From assembly GCA_018287875.1 (NCBI GenBank), contig JAGVVL010000022.1:682001-746000 (forward strand): 64,000 bases of DNA. Direction: 5' to 3'. The notes below the pieces were generated by a model. The model ran no database searches and was not told the DNA's origin. It saw only the letters and a program-made list of their open reading frames with translations. The position numbers and the translations under genes were made by a program. This document shows positions 53,724 through 64,000 of this stretch, piece by piece. How positions within the stretch are numbered: the stretch's first letter is position 1; every line of letters starts with the position of its first letter. The stretch is from Nigrospora sphaerica. Taxonomy: Eukaryota; Ascomycota; Sordariomycetes; Amphisphaeriales; Apiosporaceae.

Positions 53724-54964
53724 ATCTGACGCTTAAATACTCGGTATTGTACAACCAGACATGGCCACCTCCCCCCTCACTTGATAATATAAATTAAACC
53801 AATAGACTCGAACGGATGCCAGCCACTCCCCAGTGGCGTCTTCACCTTACACAGCATGCTTTTGGTGTTGGTCTCGAGCGGGGTCCAATACCATTTATCC
53901 GGGGCAATAGTCGCTGTGAATGTTTCAAGTGCGCTCTGCAGGATCTTCACACTGTATGCCGACGATAAGCTAGTATACCGTGCCTGAGAGGGCACTGAAC
54001 GGCCTTTACGCTCCTCAATTTCATCCAGTTGCCTCTTTTCTTTTCTTTTCTTAAGATGTTATATATTGCGACCCGCTTTCTATTTCTATTGTGTCAATAC
54101 GTGAGTCCAGTTAGCCATCGGTCTTGACTAGTTCCAAGTCTCCAGGGGGTGATGCTCACTATACTACGTACGCCAGAGATCCAGGCATTGGTGGAGAGCA
54201 CCCGGGGATTTCACAGCCTGGACTCCAACAAGCGCTTCATCGTCACGAACCACTTTACCACAGCGCATGCGTGAGTATGCCCCTAGGCGCTCTTGTCTTC
54301 GTACCATGGTGCTGACTCGGTGTCCCACAGCCAATGAGGCAACTTACTATGTCTCGCCGCATGCTTCTGCCACCCCATCCTAGGCCAGATGCTCGACAAG
54401 CAAACCCTGGCAGGACTGTTCCGACGAACTATCGACTTCTTCCGATTCAGTACCACGTTGTGGAGTTCGCTTAGAACGACTTGAAACAAAAGCTGCCACT
54501 GGGCGTATGCTGGCCGCTCCGCCCTGCCCGCAGGCAGAATCGCCCACCGACATCGCTGTACGAATTGTGGTCTTGGTAACGGGCCTAGTTGCCAAGCTCG
54601 ACTAAGCAATGGCTCCGGGACCGAGCGGATCCGCGATAGCCAGTTTGCGAAACTCCGCTCGATTCTTCGCAACAGATGAGCCAGAATCTTCTTCAGCTAG
54701 TGGAAAAGACGTAGTTGCGTAAGACGAGCATCAACTTGGGTGTGATGGGTCCCGACTCGTGTAGACTAAGATATGGCCCCGTCTGAATCTTTCCATCGTC
54801 CTGGTCGGGAATACGTACCGCGGGACCTTCAAAGATGTTAGAACAACCGCCTGTGAGGATGAACTTTTGGTTTGAATCTGCCAGTAGTGTGCATATGGCC
54901 ATCTACACACACTGCACATGAGAGACGGACCACGCAGCGTCTTCACTGTAAATACTCTCTAAAA
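53724..54964. other. Unassigned, short protein-like scraps
   Basis: A minus-strand frame at 54693-54902 (LADSNQKFILTGGCSNIFEG) looks protein-like and may be part of the adjoining relic. No complete gene is seen. Confidence 0.4.
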
Positions 54965-55420
54965 TGCTTAAAAACAAATTTGCCGTGGGATCCATCTCCA
55001 GGTCTGCGATGGCTTTGAGGTTACCCAGGCAGCCAGGCATCTACCAGCCTCTTGATGGCTCTGTGACCTACATGTTCTTGCCATCACCGCCCTCGACTCG
55101 AGACGTATTGATCGTGCAGAATAGGATATCGGAGTACGAGGTCGCCGCGCTCGTCGATACTGTTCAGATATTGCTAGGGTGGTTGGTTGGAGGCGTGCGT
55201 GCAATGTCGGCATAGGAGGCCCGAAGGCCCGAATGCGTATTGGTCTGGGATCCGTGCCGTTTCTGACCACTTCCAAGTGTTTTCGAACCTGCTTCAACTC
55301 CTCCTTGACATCCTTCACTTCTCAGTCGAGGTTCTGGATCGTGCTTTGCTGGGCGTTGATCAAATTCTTCAGGCTCCCAATCTTGTCGCTCGGCCCGGCA
55401 CGGTTTTCCTAGGCTTAGAC
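54965..55420 (-). mobile_element. Probable LINE (Tad-like) ORF1 fragment
   Basis: The minus strand has a Lys/Glu coiled-coil start (KDVKEELKQVRKHLEVV) and then, in a different frame, SYSDILFCTINTSRVEGGDG. A coiled coil followed by LFCTIDTSRVE is the pattern I know from ORF1 (gag-like) proteins of fungal Tad-clade LINEs. Stops and frame changes show it is dead. No reverse transcriptase part is present. Confidence 0.4.
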
Positions 55421-55470
55421 ACTTATGCAGGGGGTCCTGATGGCCTAGATAGGTCGCTAGGTGTAAGAAT

Positions 55471-55498
55471 CTACTACTACTACTACTACTACTACTAC
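55471..55498 (+). repeat. CTA/TAC microsatellite
   Basis: Nine uninterrupted trinucleotides, about 45 bp beyond the 3' end of the NACHT-ankyrin gene. Confidence 0.9.
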
Positions 55499-55541
55499 CA
55501 ACACGGGAAAGGAGCTGCTACCTTCTATCAGAGAGCGAGTT

Positions 55542-58500
55542 TTAATAACCCAGTAGGAGCCTTTCGGTTTTTGCCCACCGTGCATCGCTCCATACATCCA
55601 TCTCGTTTCTGTGCTTCATCTCCACCGCATGGGAAACAGGCGATTTTCCCGCGTTGTCAAAGGCATTCAGGGCCACCCCTACTTCGTGCAACAGAAATTC
55701 GAGAGCTTCTTGCGTCAAGAACCCAGAACGAGCTGCATGGTGAAGGATCGTCCGCCCCTCGTTATCCACATCCTTCAGATTTAGCCCCTGGCTGGCAAGC
55801 AATTGCAGTACTTCGAGATCAATCTCCGAAGACCTGGCCATAACATGGTGCAGACCCATACCAGTAGTGGGATTTGGTGCCAATATATCCGCTCCCCAAT
55901 CAAGCATGACCTGAACAAAGCTTGCAGCTGCCGACGGAAGGAATCGTGAACCAAGGAACGCAGCCAGTGGGGATTCGCCGCTACTGTTGAGAGTGTTGAC
56001 ATCCGCGCCTAGGGTAAGTAGGCACTGAAGTGCCTCCATGCTGGGGAACCAAGAGAGTAGATGATGCAGCACGTTGCGACCTTCGGCATCCCGCACGGCA
56101 ACGAGGCTTCTGCCTTGATCCTGCGTGTGGTTGAGTATCGCATTCAGGGTCTCATCGTTGCTTGACCTTGCAGCATGGTGCAATGAGTTGCAGCCACCAT
56201 TGTCCTGCAGCTTTGTGCACGCTCCGTGGTCAAGAAATATCTTCACCGCGTCTGGGTTGCCTCCTTTGCAAGCCAAATGCAGCGGCGACATGCCCTTTCG
56301 GTCGCGCAAGTCAACCGATGCACCCCCAATCGTCAATAACAAATTGGCAATCTCCTGAGAAAGCCGTCTGCCGCCGTAGTCGATCATGTGTAGACATGAA
56401 GACCCAGCTCTGTTCTGAGCGTTGACTTGAGTGGCTGGGCTGGCCAGGAGCTCGGAAATGACGGCAATTCTTTCCTTGCGAATGTGATGAAACATCTCAT
56501 CGTATTCCTCTTCATCGGACATGTCGATGATGTCGAAAAGGGATTCAATTCTTTGGCTTCCTTCAGCCCAAATATCTCCCCTCTGCTCATCGACGGTTTG
56601 TGATCCGATGCAGAGATGTAAAGGGGTCTCGCCGAAGTCGGATTTTGCCGCAGGATCTGCTCCATGCTGCAGCAAGAACTGAACCATCTCAGAATGCCCA
56701 ATAAGCGCCGCCAGGTGCAGAGGAGTGAGCCCTGATCCTGATGCACCGGAGGGGTGCGGGATAGGTTGCTGTACTCCATCAAGGCGTTCAAAAACCATGC
56801 GTCCGTTTTTATACGCTGGTACAAACTGCACTCTTCTGATGGAAAGGTCAACGGCGACCCCTGCATCTAGTAATTCTGTGATTCCAGTTTTCCAGCCTGA
56901 GAGTACAGCATAATGGAGTGGGGTCATGTTCTCAACGTCTTGGGTCAGTACAGCTCCTTTGCGAAGGAGTGTCTTGAGCATGGTAAGCGAGTTGCTTTTG
57001 GCGGCATGGTGCAGGGCGGTTTTCCTTTCGAAGTCGGCTGTGTTGACATTGGCACCTTGCTCAGCTAACAACTGCGTCATGCCTTCTTGTTGATTCCTTG
57101 CTGCCCAGAGCAAAGGCGTTTCCCCGTTCTCGTCTGAAGCATCGAGGTCGGTGCCGGCAGCCTTCAGTTGCATCATCAATCCTTGCAACCCGAAGTGAGC
57201 GACTAGGTGCATCGCGACAATCCCCTTTGGTGCTCGGCCTCTGAAGGTACCACGCTGCAGAGCATGATAAGTTATCGTAAGTGCTCGTTCGTTGCATAGA
57301 TATCCCATGATCATGTCCCGAGGTTTGTCGTATAGGAGGGATTGTTCGGCATGGAATAACCAAAAGCGGCTAGCATAGGCAAGCAATGGATAGAGTGAGA
57401 GGTGTTTCGCATCTTTCGAGCAGTGCAGACCTGCATTGTCATGGAAGACATCGAAGGACATGTTGTCCTGAGACTGCGTCCCAAGGGATGTGCTGCTCCG
57501 CTGGTGGCCAGTACCCAATTTGGCGTGTGCCTCCCAATAGTGGCTGGCATAGTCATACAACTGATACGTGGAGAGTCGAGTCTCGAAGTCCTGGTCGCTC
57601 TCACATCTCCCGGCTTTGAAGACGTCGAAACACAGGTAACTGACGCAAATTTCCGTCAACTTAGTTTGGCCATCTGGAAACCAAGTGTTCTGCGTCCTTT
57701 CAAAGTACTGCTGTGTCGTGTAATGGACAAGGCGTACGATTTGGGTCTGTTCGTCAACAGTGACTAGACCACAGCAGTTGGAGACTACGTCTTGGATGTC
57801 AGGAACGTTCTCCTCGTCAAAAGCCGGCTCATCCGGCTCGGTGCCGAGCGCGTGTTGAAGTTCGACTGTCTTCAACGGCCTTTTCGCGCAGGCAATCCAC
57901 GAGAGTGTTTGGAATGCAAGTTGCTTCTGGTCGGGGAGCTGACTGCTGATCCGATTCATCGCGTCGGTATACGCAGCGTCGTACGCCATTGACCCCGTCG
58001 TGAATCCTTCGAGCGCGCGTCGGACAGCCTTCGGAGAAGGTTTGCCTTTAAGCGAATCAAGATGTAGCTTTGCAAGGAGAAACCTGTCGAGAGTCAGTAT
58101 TGCTCCAACTCGAGGGTAGGTACACACACATTCCATCCGCGGCCTTGGTAATCTTCTCTTTGATCTTTTTTTGGAGATCGATATTAGTGGATACGAATCT
58201 CGGAAGGCTGATCATGCAGCCTTCCAGATAACGGCCGATGTCCTCCACCGTGGCTCGAATTTCCTTGTTCGCGCTTTGGGAAAATCTCTCGATGATCTCT
58301 GGTATGAAACGTGAAGTCGCTAGCAGATTCGCCCCTAGTTGAGCCTGAAGGAGGAGGAGCTCAGATACGAATCTCTGTCGGCAACCGTTGGATAAGTCGC
58401 ACTCGTCAAGAGCATCGACTACCAAAAATACCCTGGAATAGCTGGCCGTCACAGTATGAAGCGCCGTGCAAATCTCCTCGATAGATGGCCGAGTCCGTCG

Positions 58501-59395
58501 GTCTTGGTGTCGTTCATAGAGGTCTATGACGCTGCGCGGGAATGGTACTTGGCCTTGCGCTAGCTGCTTGAGAAGACTGCCTAGCAAGTCGTCGAGCTTC
58601 TGTTCTTCAGTGCGGCGAAAGTTGCAGTAGATGTAACAAACGGCAGTTGAGCCGTCGGCGGGAAACCTTTCGAGTAGATCATTCACCACAATAGATGTCA
58701 GGATTGTTTTCCCGGCACCCGGGATTCCGGGGCAGAAGAGCGCTTCCTTCGCCGTCGCGATCCACTGTTGGTACTCGGTTGAATCGAGCAGCCATTGGCC
58801 TGTTCCTGCCTGACGCCGACTGATGAAGTCCGATTGCTGGGCGGCATAGTCGATCGGAGTAAGCCAGTCAAGGACCTCCTTGTGCTCCTGTTGATCTTGT
58901 CGCTTTATGACCTTGGCGACATTGTCTCTCGTTACGCCGCCGATGAAGGAGTTCAGCAGCGTGATATTGGACGTGATCCGACTTCGAAGCTGCCGAACGT
59001 CGTCGGGCTCGAATGTCAGTCGCTTCCAGGCTCTCTTTGCGGCATTTCCAATGCCCTTGCACTTGTTTCCCAGGTCGCGGTACTTGTCTAGAGTGCTCTC
59101 TGTGTCTTTCAAGACTTCTTTGCAGCCTTCAAGGATCGTACCGAGCTCGTACTTTTGATTGTCGGAAATATTGTCACCGGAAAGGAAAATGTCGGTATCG
59201 AGGAGCACAATGGATAGACTTCGGACCCTGCATCACGCTAGGTGTCAGCCTCGTAGTACCCCGCATGACGGGCGGGATTTCGCACTCAGTGGAAATATGC
59301 CCAAACTGCTTCGGCGCGTCCGTAAAGTCTTTTCGCACCTTGTTGGCAAGCTGGATGACCGCGAGGCAGTCGCCGATACTGAATCCGAAACTCAT
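55542..59395 (-). CDS. NACHT-ankyrin STAND receptor (3 exons)
   Basis: Exons 59286-59395, 58130-59227 and 55542-58083 (introns 58 and 46 nt) give 1249 residues in one intact frame. The start MSFGFSIGDCLAVIQLANKV is the classic N-terminal helix of fungal NACHT-ankyrin proteins, followed by a helical effector region to about residue 150. The NACHT NTPase has Walker A GIPGAGKT (204-211) and Walker B VFLVVDALDEC. From about residue 700 there are roughly ten ankyrin repeats (e.g. GETPLLWAARNQQEGMTQLL, GLTPLHLAALIGHSEMVQFL). By family, ankyrins sense a ligand and the NACHT module oligomerises. Unlike the TPRs of the other receptor, these repeats are diverged from each other. The ligand and outcome are unknown. 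Confidence 0.94.
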
Positions 59396-60957
59396 CTTCG
59401 CGGATTTCGATGGGTGAAGTGTGAGAAGACGAAAGGGATAGTTGTGACCGCATCCTTCGGTGCGCTATTTGCAGTGCCAGATCGCCAGTCACGGAGGCAG
59501 CCTGCAAGGCGGAATGCTAGGTGGCACAGCCTGCTGCACGGCCGGGCTGCCGGTCACTATTGGCTGGCCCTGCATACCGGATGAAAAACGCCTGGTGATG
59601 GCTGAGCCAGGCTCTACGATGCCAGCAACTGGGAGGCCCGCCCGCTCCTTCACGGTGTTCTCTATCCCATTCTTAGTAAAGTTCATCCCTCCTGTTGCGG
59701 ACAGACAATTCCGGGGGCCGATTAATGAGGCAGCCATGCTCCGCAGACGGTTTCGGTCGAGCTGTTGGATTGCCGTACTATAGCGAGCTTCATGACTTCG
59801 GCCCCGCAGGGTAACGTGGTGCCGAAAATGGTGGACTCGTTCGTAGTCGCTTTTCGCTCGGTCCGAAGCTAGAGTACAAAACAAGATGGACGTAGTGGCT
59901 TCTAGGGTTAAGAGACTGGTAAGGACGCGGGCGCCTCCTTGGCTTGGCCAGGAACATTGACGACACACAATTGCACTGGCAACGTTACTGCTCGAGACAT
60001 CCGGAACAACACCTGGTGCCGATGGTTGGTCGTGATTGTCCTTGGCTGGCGTACGCCCTTGGACGAACGCAGCTGCTTTGGAACCCCTCACGACCGGTGG
60101 TTCAGCTGCACAACTTCCGCGCGAACTCGTCCCATCACGCGGCCACTGTGCCTACGGCAGGCCTCGGCCTAGGTAGGAATAACCCTTGCCGATCCAGACT
60201 CGTGCGCAGGATGCGCGCTGGGTTGACGCAACACGTCCTGTCGCGTCGCGTTGATTGCTTTCACGGCGCTACAGGTTGGACATGGACCACGAAGGCAGCG
60301 AAGTACCGGTTCCTCCCCGTAGTCCACTGGAACATCACCCACTAGCAGGCTCGTGCGCAGCTCTCCCCCTCTTTGTCACCCCACACGAGACGCTCCCCGA
60401 AGCTGATGCCTGCCAGTCTTCCAGTCGCTCGGCCGCGGTTCCGAGAATCACGGCTCGGGGCGCCCGGCCAACGTACGGTCGGCGGCCCACTATCAAATGC
60501 CAAGATCCTCCAGATCGACAACCGTGCGTGCCTGGTGGGGCGAGCCTACCGTCGGAGAGACAGGAACACTAACAAGACGCAATTCGCTACTTTGACAACA
60601 TCCATTGCATGCTATGACCACGGCACCGATGGCCTGACAAATCGCGAAGGCGAGAGACCACCCCGAGCGCAGTAGTAGTGTTCTTTGCTTCCTGATCTCC
60701 TAGCCCCCGTCGCTATTGCCTGTTTCATCCCACGCAGCTCCCACGCGTATCCGAAGTATGCATCACCGACCCCCGCCATAGGATGCCAAGCGCCTCGCTA
60801 ATTCGCCTTCATCTGGGTGGCCCAGAAGGCCAAGGGGGAGATGGAACGAACCTCCAAGGCTCTTCGGATGATTGCGCGCCAGCCCATTGGCCCTCGTTTG
60901 ATCTCAGATCGTGAATGCCTGTCAGGCACGGTCAATATCATCCGATGGGACCTGCTT
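59396..60957. other. No recognisable gene
   Basis: The first part should hold the receptor promoter. Frames on both strands at 59.4-60.7 kb are antisense to each other and resemble nothing known to me. Confidence 0.45.
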
Positions 60958-61392
60958 TCATACGCATCGCCAACTTGCCTCCCTCTGCTGGTGCGCCTTT
61001 ATGTACAGGACGGCACTGATGAGGTAATAGAGGCCCGCGTTCGTGGCCTGGTAAAGCAACCAAGCCGGCAACGCCGCGGCCACGATCGCAAGGAACCGCC
61101 ACGGAATTCGTATCACGCTCAGTGCCCGCCAACAGGGCCACTCGAGTACGAACACAAGGAGGGCGCCGACGAGGTTGGCGATTTGTAGGTACGGTATGGG
61201 CGTCACCAGGACGTTGATCGAGGGCGAGATGAAGTCCCAAAGCACTTTGGGCCAGATAAAGCCGTGTAGAGCGGCATTGAATTGGTCTGCGCTGTCAGAC
61301 TACGGAGGGACCGTGGTGTGGGGGGAGTGCGTACATGCTGCGGCGGCCAGGGCAATCAAGCGGGCCAGTTGGGCTTTCCGGAGTTGGCCCAT
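60958..61392 (-). CDS. Small four-helix membrane protein, DUF7727-like (2 exons)
   Basis: Exons 61335-61392 and 60958-61286 (48-nt intron GTACGC...GCGCAG) give 128 residues. Splicing joins MGQLRKAQLARLIALAAAA to YQFNAALHGFIWPKVLWDF. Hydrophobic segments follow (YLQIANLVGALLVFVLEWP, FLAIVAAALPAWLLYQATNA), and the tracts FIWPKVLWDF, LEWP and YQxTNAxxY are hallmarks of a small fungal membrane protein family I associate with DUF7727. Its function is not known. The neighbouring MATE-like transporter gene is on the same strand, but fungal gene order does not imply co-transcription. Confidence 0.75.
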
Positions 61393-61797
61393 CTTGCACG
61401 GGCGTTTTCCACGGCGCTTTACGACCTGTTTGTGATTCTAATAGCATAACTTCCGGCCATTGAATTGGAACCTGAGAATCAAAGTATAGACGGCGAGAGG
61501 TGTACCTAGGAAACCATCAATGGCGTGCTGCCATTGTTTCCCATCGTCGGTTTACAGGATCCTGTCACGCTGTGGGGTGGACATTTGCAGGCGCTCGGTT
61601 CCTCACCAGCAAACCGTTTCAAGGCATTAAATCGATCCACTTCCGAAAAAATCCATTGTACGGCTCTTCGCACCGGCGTAATAGAGAAACATGGACGGGT
61701 GAAAACACGACGAGCTGAGCTCCCATTAAGTTACGTAGAGTAGCCGACCGCCGCAAAAAGTATCCTTATCACCCGAGGCACCACTTGCCACGAGTCA
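61393..61797. other. Intergenic, no recognisable gene
   Basis: Lies between two minus-strand genes and should include the 3' end of the transporter transcript and the promoter of the small membrane protein gene. Confidence 0.5.
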
Positions 61798-63417
61798 TTA
61801 CGTGCTATGCCATACTTCCAAGCGTGCCCGGCCGGTCAGCAAGGTCCAGGCCCAGAGAGCGTCGACGACCAATACGTCCACGAAGGTAAACACGAGACTG
61901 CCGCCGAAGACGAGGCTGTGATAAGTCCAGGCGCTCTCGGGTCGCAGCGACACGGCCTGGCACACCGCAGCCCACGGTAGGACATACAGCAGATTGCTGG
62001 CCAGGCTCTGGTAGAGGTACCATTTCGGCCGGGTCGCGAGTAGTATGACAGCCAGTTGCGTCGATGCAGCATAGAATACGTAACACCAGTCGATGGAGCG
62101 CCACATGTAGGCTGTGATGTCGGCCACGTCGGCCGAGCCGCTGAGATACAGAGCGAATGGCCGGGTGCCGAAGAGAGACAGAAAGATAGCCATGGGGACC
62201 TCGACGGCGAGCGCCAATGCCAGCGCCCCCAGAGAAGGCCGCACGATGCACAGAAGATCCGCCCGGGTGGCCCGAGGCCGCCGCTGATCCACGCCGATCT
62301 GTTGCCGCCAGTGCCCCCACGCGTGCCCCGTGAAGGCCAACGCCGTGGCCTCCAACGCCTGCACCGGCACCATGACAAGTCCCCAGCGGATTGTGTTGAA
62401 AACGCCCCAGGCAGTCGCATAGGTGGCGCCGAGACCTACGACCGTGCTCACGAGCCAGAGGTAGAGCGCGTTACGGACCAGCGACTCGGCCAGGGTCAGC
62501 AGGCCGGGCCGGGCGAGGACGAGGAGGCCCCGCCAGCTGGGGGCGACGCGGCGAGAGCCCTCTCGCCGTACCAAAGGCCGGCTCTGCGTCCAGAGAAGAT
62601 AGATGACGCCAGCGATGGCGGCCGCGAAACCGCAGGCGAGCTGGATCCCAGCCTGCATGTTGATCGAGGGTGGGATGGTGCCAACATGGAAAGGCGAGAG
62701 GAGAAGGAGGTCGAGAACGATGTTGACGAGAAATTTGGCGGCGCTGATGACAAGCGGGACGTCAGGCTTGTCGAGCGCGCGCGCTGCAGCGGCCACCGCT
62801 GTTTCGACGGCTGAGGTCATGGCTGAAAAGGCCCCAATGCGTACATAGGTTATACTGGAGGCGCGCACCTCCACGGGCACGAAGCGCGCAGCGAAGGCCT
62901 CCGCCGCACCCGCGAAGACCACGCTCATAGCCAGCCCGAGCAAGGCCTGCGCGGCGACCAGCGTGTGCGCAAGCTGGAGCCGTTCGCGTAGCGTGCGGGC
63001 GTCCCGGTCCGCTATGGTGACCCACGCAGCGCGGGGCAGGCCTTCGTTGAGCACCTCGGCGAACGTCCCAATGTACGTGTACACGTCCGTGGTTACCACT
63101 AGCGTGGCGTCGATACGAGCGACCCAGAGCTTAGACAGTGTCCCATACAATGCTGGGAGCAGGAATGTGACGAGGTTGACAGCCAGAGCGCCCTCGTAGC
63201 GCTGGCGGAACCGTCGTGAATGGGCCCGCGCCGGCGGGGGGTCGCGGCCCGCTACGATGCCACGGGCCGTGGGAGCCCTACTCGGCGTCGCCGGCGCCGA
63301 ATTACGCGGATACGCATCAACGACGGCGGTGTCGGCTTTGGACAGCATCGTGTAGGTTGTCGTAAACGCCCAGAGAATAAGGGCCCGTATTGATCGACGG
63401 AGAGGACGCATCATCAT
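61798..63417 (-). CDS. MATE-like multipass transporter
   Basis: A single exon of 539 residues with about twelve hydrophobic segments in two halves (for example [91 protein letters not shown]). The arrangement and the [18 protein letters not shown] tract fit the MatE/polysaccharide-transporter superfamily of secondary carriers, in a fungal subgroup with uncharacterised substrates. The first 75 residues are polar and basic, a cytosolic extension. Three consecutive ATGs start the frame. The gene is G+C-rich, more than most of the window, and undamaged. Confidence 0.8.
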   Translation of the reverse strand: MMMRPLRRSIRALILWAFTTTYTMLSKADTAVVDAYPRNSAPATPSRAPTARGIVAGRDPPPARAHSRRFRQRYEGALAVNLVTFLLPALYGTLSKLWVARIDATLVVTTDVYTYIGTFAEVLNEGLPRAAWVTIADRDARTLRERLQLAHTLVAAQALLGLAMSVVFAGAAEAFAARFVPVEVRASSITYVRIGAFSAMTSAVETAVAAAARALDKPDVPLVISAAKFLVNIVLDLLLLSPFHVGTIPPSINMQAGIQLACGFAAAIAGVIYLLWTQSRPLVRREGSRRVAPSWRGLLVLARPGLLTLAESLVRNALYLWLVSTVVGLGATYATAWGVFNTIRWGLVMVPVQALEATALAFTGHAWGHWRQQIGVDQRRPRATRADLLCIVRPSLGALALALAVEVPMAIFLSLFGTRPFALYLSGSADVADITAYMWRSIDWCYVFYAASTQLAVILLATRPKWYLYQSLASNLLYVLPWAAVCQAVSLRPESAWTYHSLVFGGSLVFTFVDVLVVDALWAWTLLTGRARLEVWHST

Positions 63418-64000
63418 ACTCGGTTGCGACTAAGGGCGGGGTAACCAAGATACCCGCTTTCTGTTGCAACAGCAATTGGCATTGGTACCGTAACGAGGCC
63501 CTTCGGCGCCGCTAGTCTCGCCCAGTAGCCCGAGGGCTGGCAATGGGCCTTCGGGGTCCCGACCGTCCTCGCTGCTTGTTGTCTGTCTCTACTGTTGCCC
63601 CCATGGGCGGTGGAAAGACATGGCCATGAATTTCAGCCAGCTTGAGATCACAGCATCTGTCTTAAGTACCATTCTGCTTTCAAGTATTCTCAGATCTCAT
63701 GTAATGGAATGGCTGACCACGACGGCCTGGGACGATAGGTACATATCAGGTTTGGCGGCAACAACTGGCCGCGGCGCATCATGTACACGACTCCCATAGT
63801 TATCATCGGCGCCCTAGCCTTAACGCCTTTGATCCATACGACGGCTATTGGACGAAGTTGCTCACGATGCTATGGTGTCCCTTCTGGGGGTGCTCCCCGA
63901 ATGATCTCCTGGGAAGGGCGCTGTTCACGATACCACCGAATAGATGGCGCAGTGCTCCATTCTTCTCTTATCTGCCGACCGTCCGGGCCAGACGCCCTAC
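63418..64000. other. No recognisable gene
   Basis: Upstream of the transporter gene. Only short frames are seen to the window edge. Confidence 0.5.

Noticed and set aside
55542..58136. The ankyrin part as a separate gene
   Set aside because: A 46-nt intron joins it in frame to the NACHT exon, matching the family's architecture.
1..64000. CRISPR arrays, bacterial operons or ribosome-binding sites
   Set aside because: Spliceosomal introns and protein families are fungal; the tandem repeats present have no regular unique spacers.
1..64000. tRNA or rRNA genes
   Set aside because: I scanned for T-loop and anticodon-arm patterns by eye and found no convincing cloverleaf. A covariance-model run would be decisive.
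1..64000. Secondary-metabolite gene cluster
   Set aside because: There are two Zn2Cys6 fragments and one transporter, but no PKS, NRPS, terpene cyclase or tailoring enzymes.

Overview
This looks like nuclear DNA of a filamentous ascomycete (Pezizomycotina, probably Sordariomycetes). Coding genes are split by very short GT-AG introns (mostly 46-62 nt). The proteins are typical of these fungi: HET-domain and NACHT-type STAND receptors, Zn2Cys6 regulators, fungal BTB proteins, an OTT_1508-type deaminase, Mx-like dynamins and a MATE-like transporter. The window is gene-poor and repeat-rich, with many decayed genes, so it reads as an accessory or subtelomere-like compartment. No species can be named from the sequence alone.

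Layout. 0-3.1 kb: a Mutator-like (MULE) transposon with perfect ends and a broken transposase. 3.1-13 kb: relics, a short Zn2Cys6 gene and a three-exon BTB gene. 12.1-19 kb: a kinase-like gene, a small Cys-rich gene, a ruined aminoglycoside-phosphotransferase-like gene and a three-exon membrane protein gene. 19.4-23.3 kb: a HET-NB-ARC-TPR receptor gene bracketed by direct repeats. 24.8-31.2 kb: a second truncated Zn2Cys6 gene, tandem repeats, and two divergently placed members of one unknown family. 32.5-36.7 kb: a deaminase gene and a second BTB gene. 38.5-52.2 kb: two dynamin-like GTPase genes with an RNase III-like gene between them; a repeat family carrying a JmjC gene lies 3' of both dynamins (intact after the second, wrecked after the first, with a third relic near 26.7 kb). 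52.2-59.4 kb: relics, a probable LINE fragment and a NACHT-ankyrin receptor gene. 61-63.4 kb: a small DUF7727-like membrane protein gene and a MATE-like transporter gene.

How it fits together. No metabolic pathway is visible. The intact genes are dominated by families linked to fungal self/non-self recognition or nucleic-acid handling, set among transposon debris. The least explained items are the repeat family built around a JmjC gene with a conserved leader and a 24-bp palindrome, and the inverted copy of a dynamin exon segment just downstream of that gene's stop codon.
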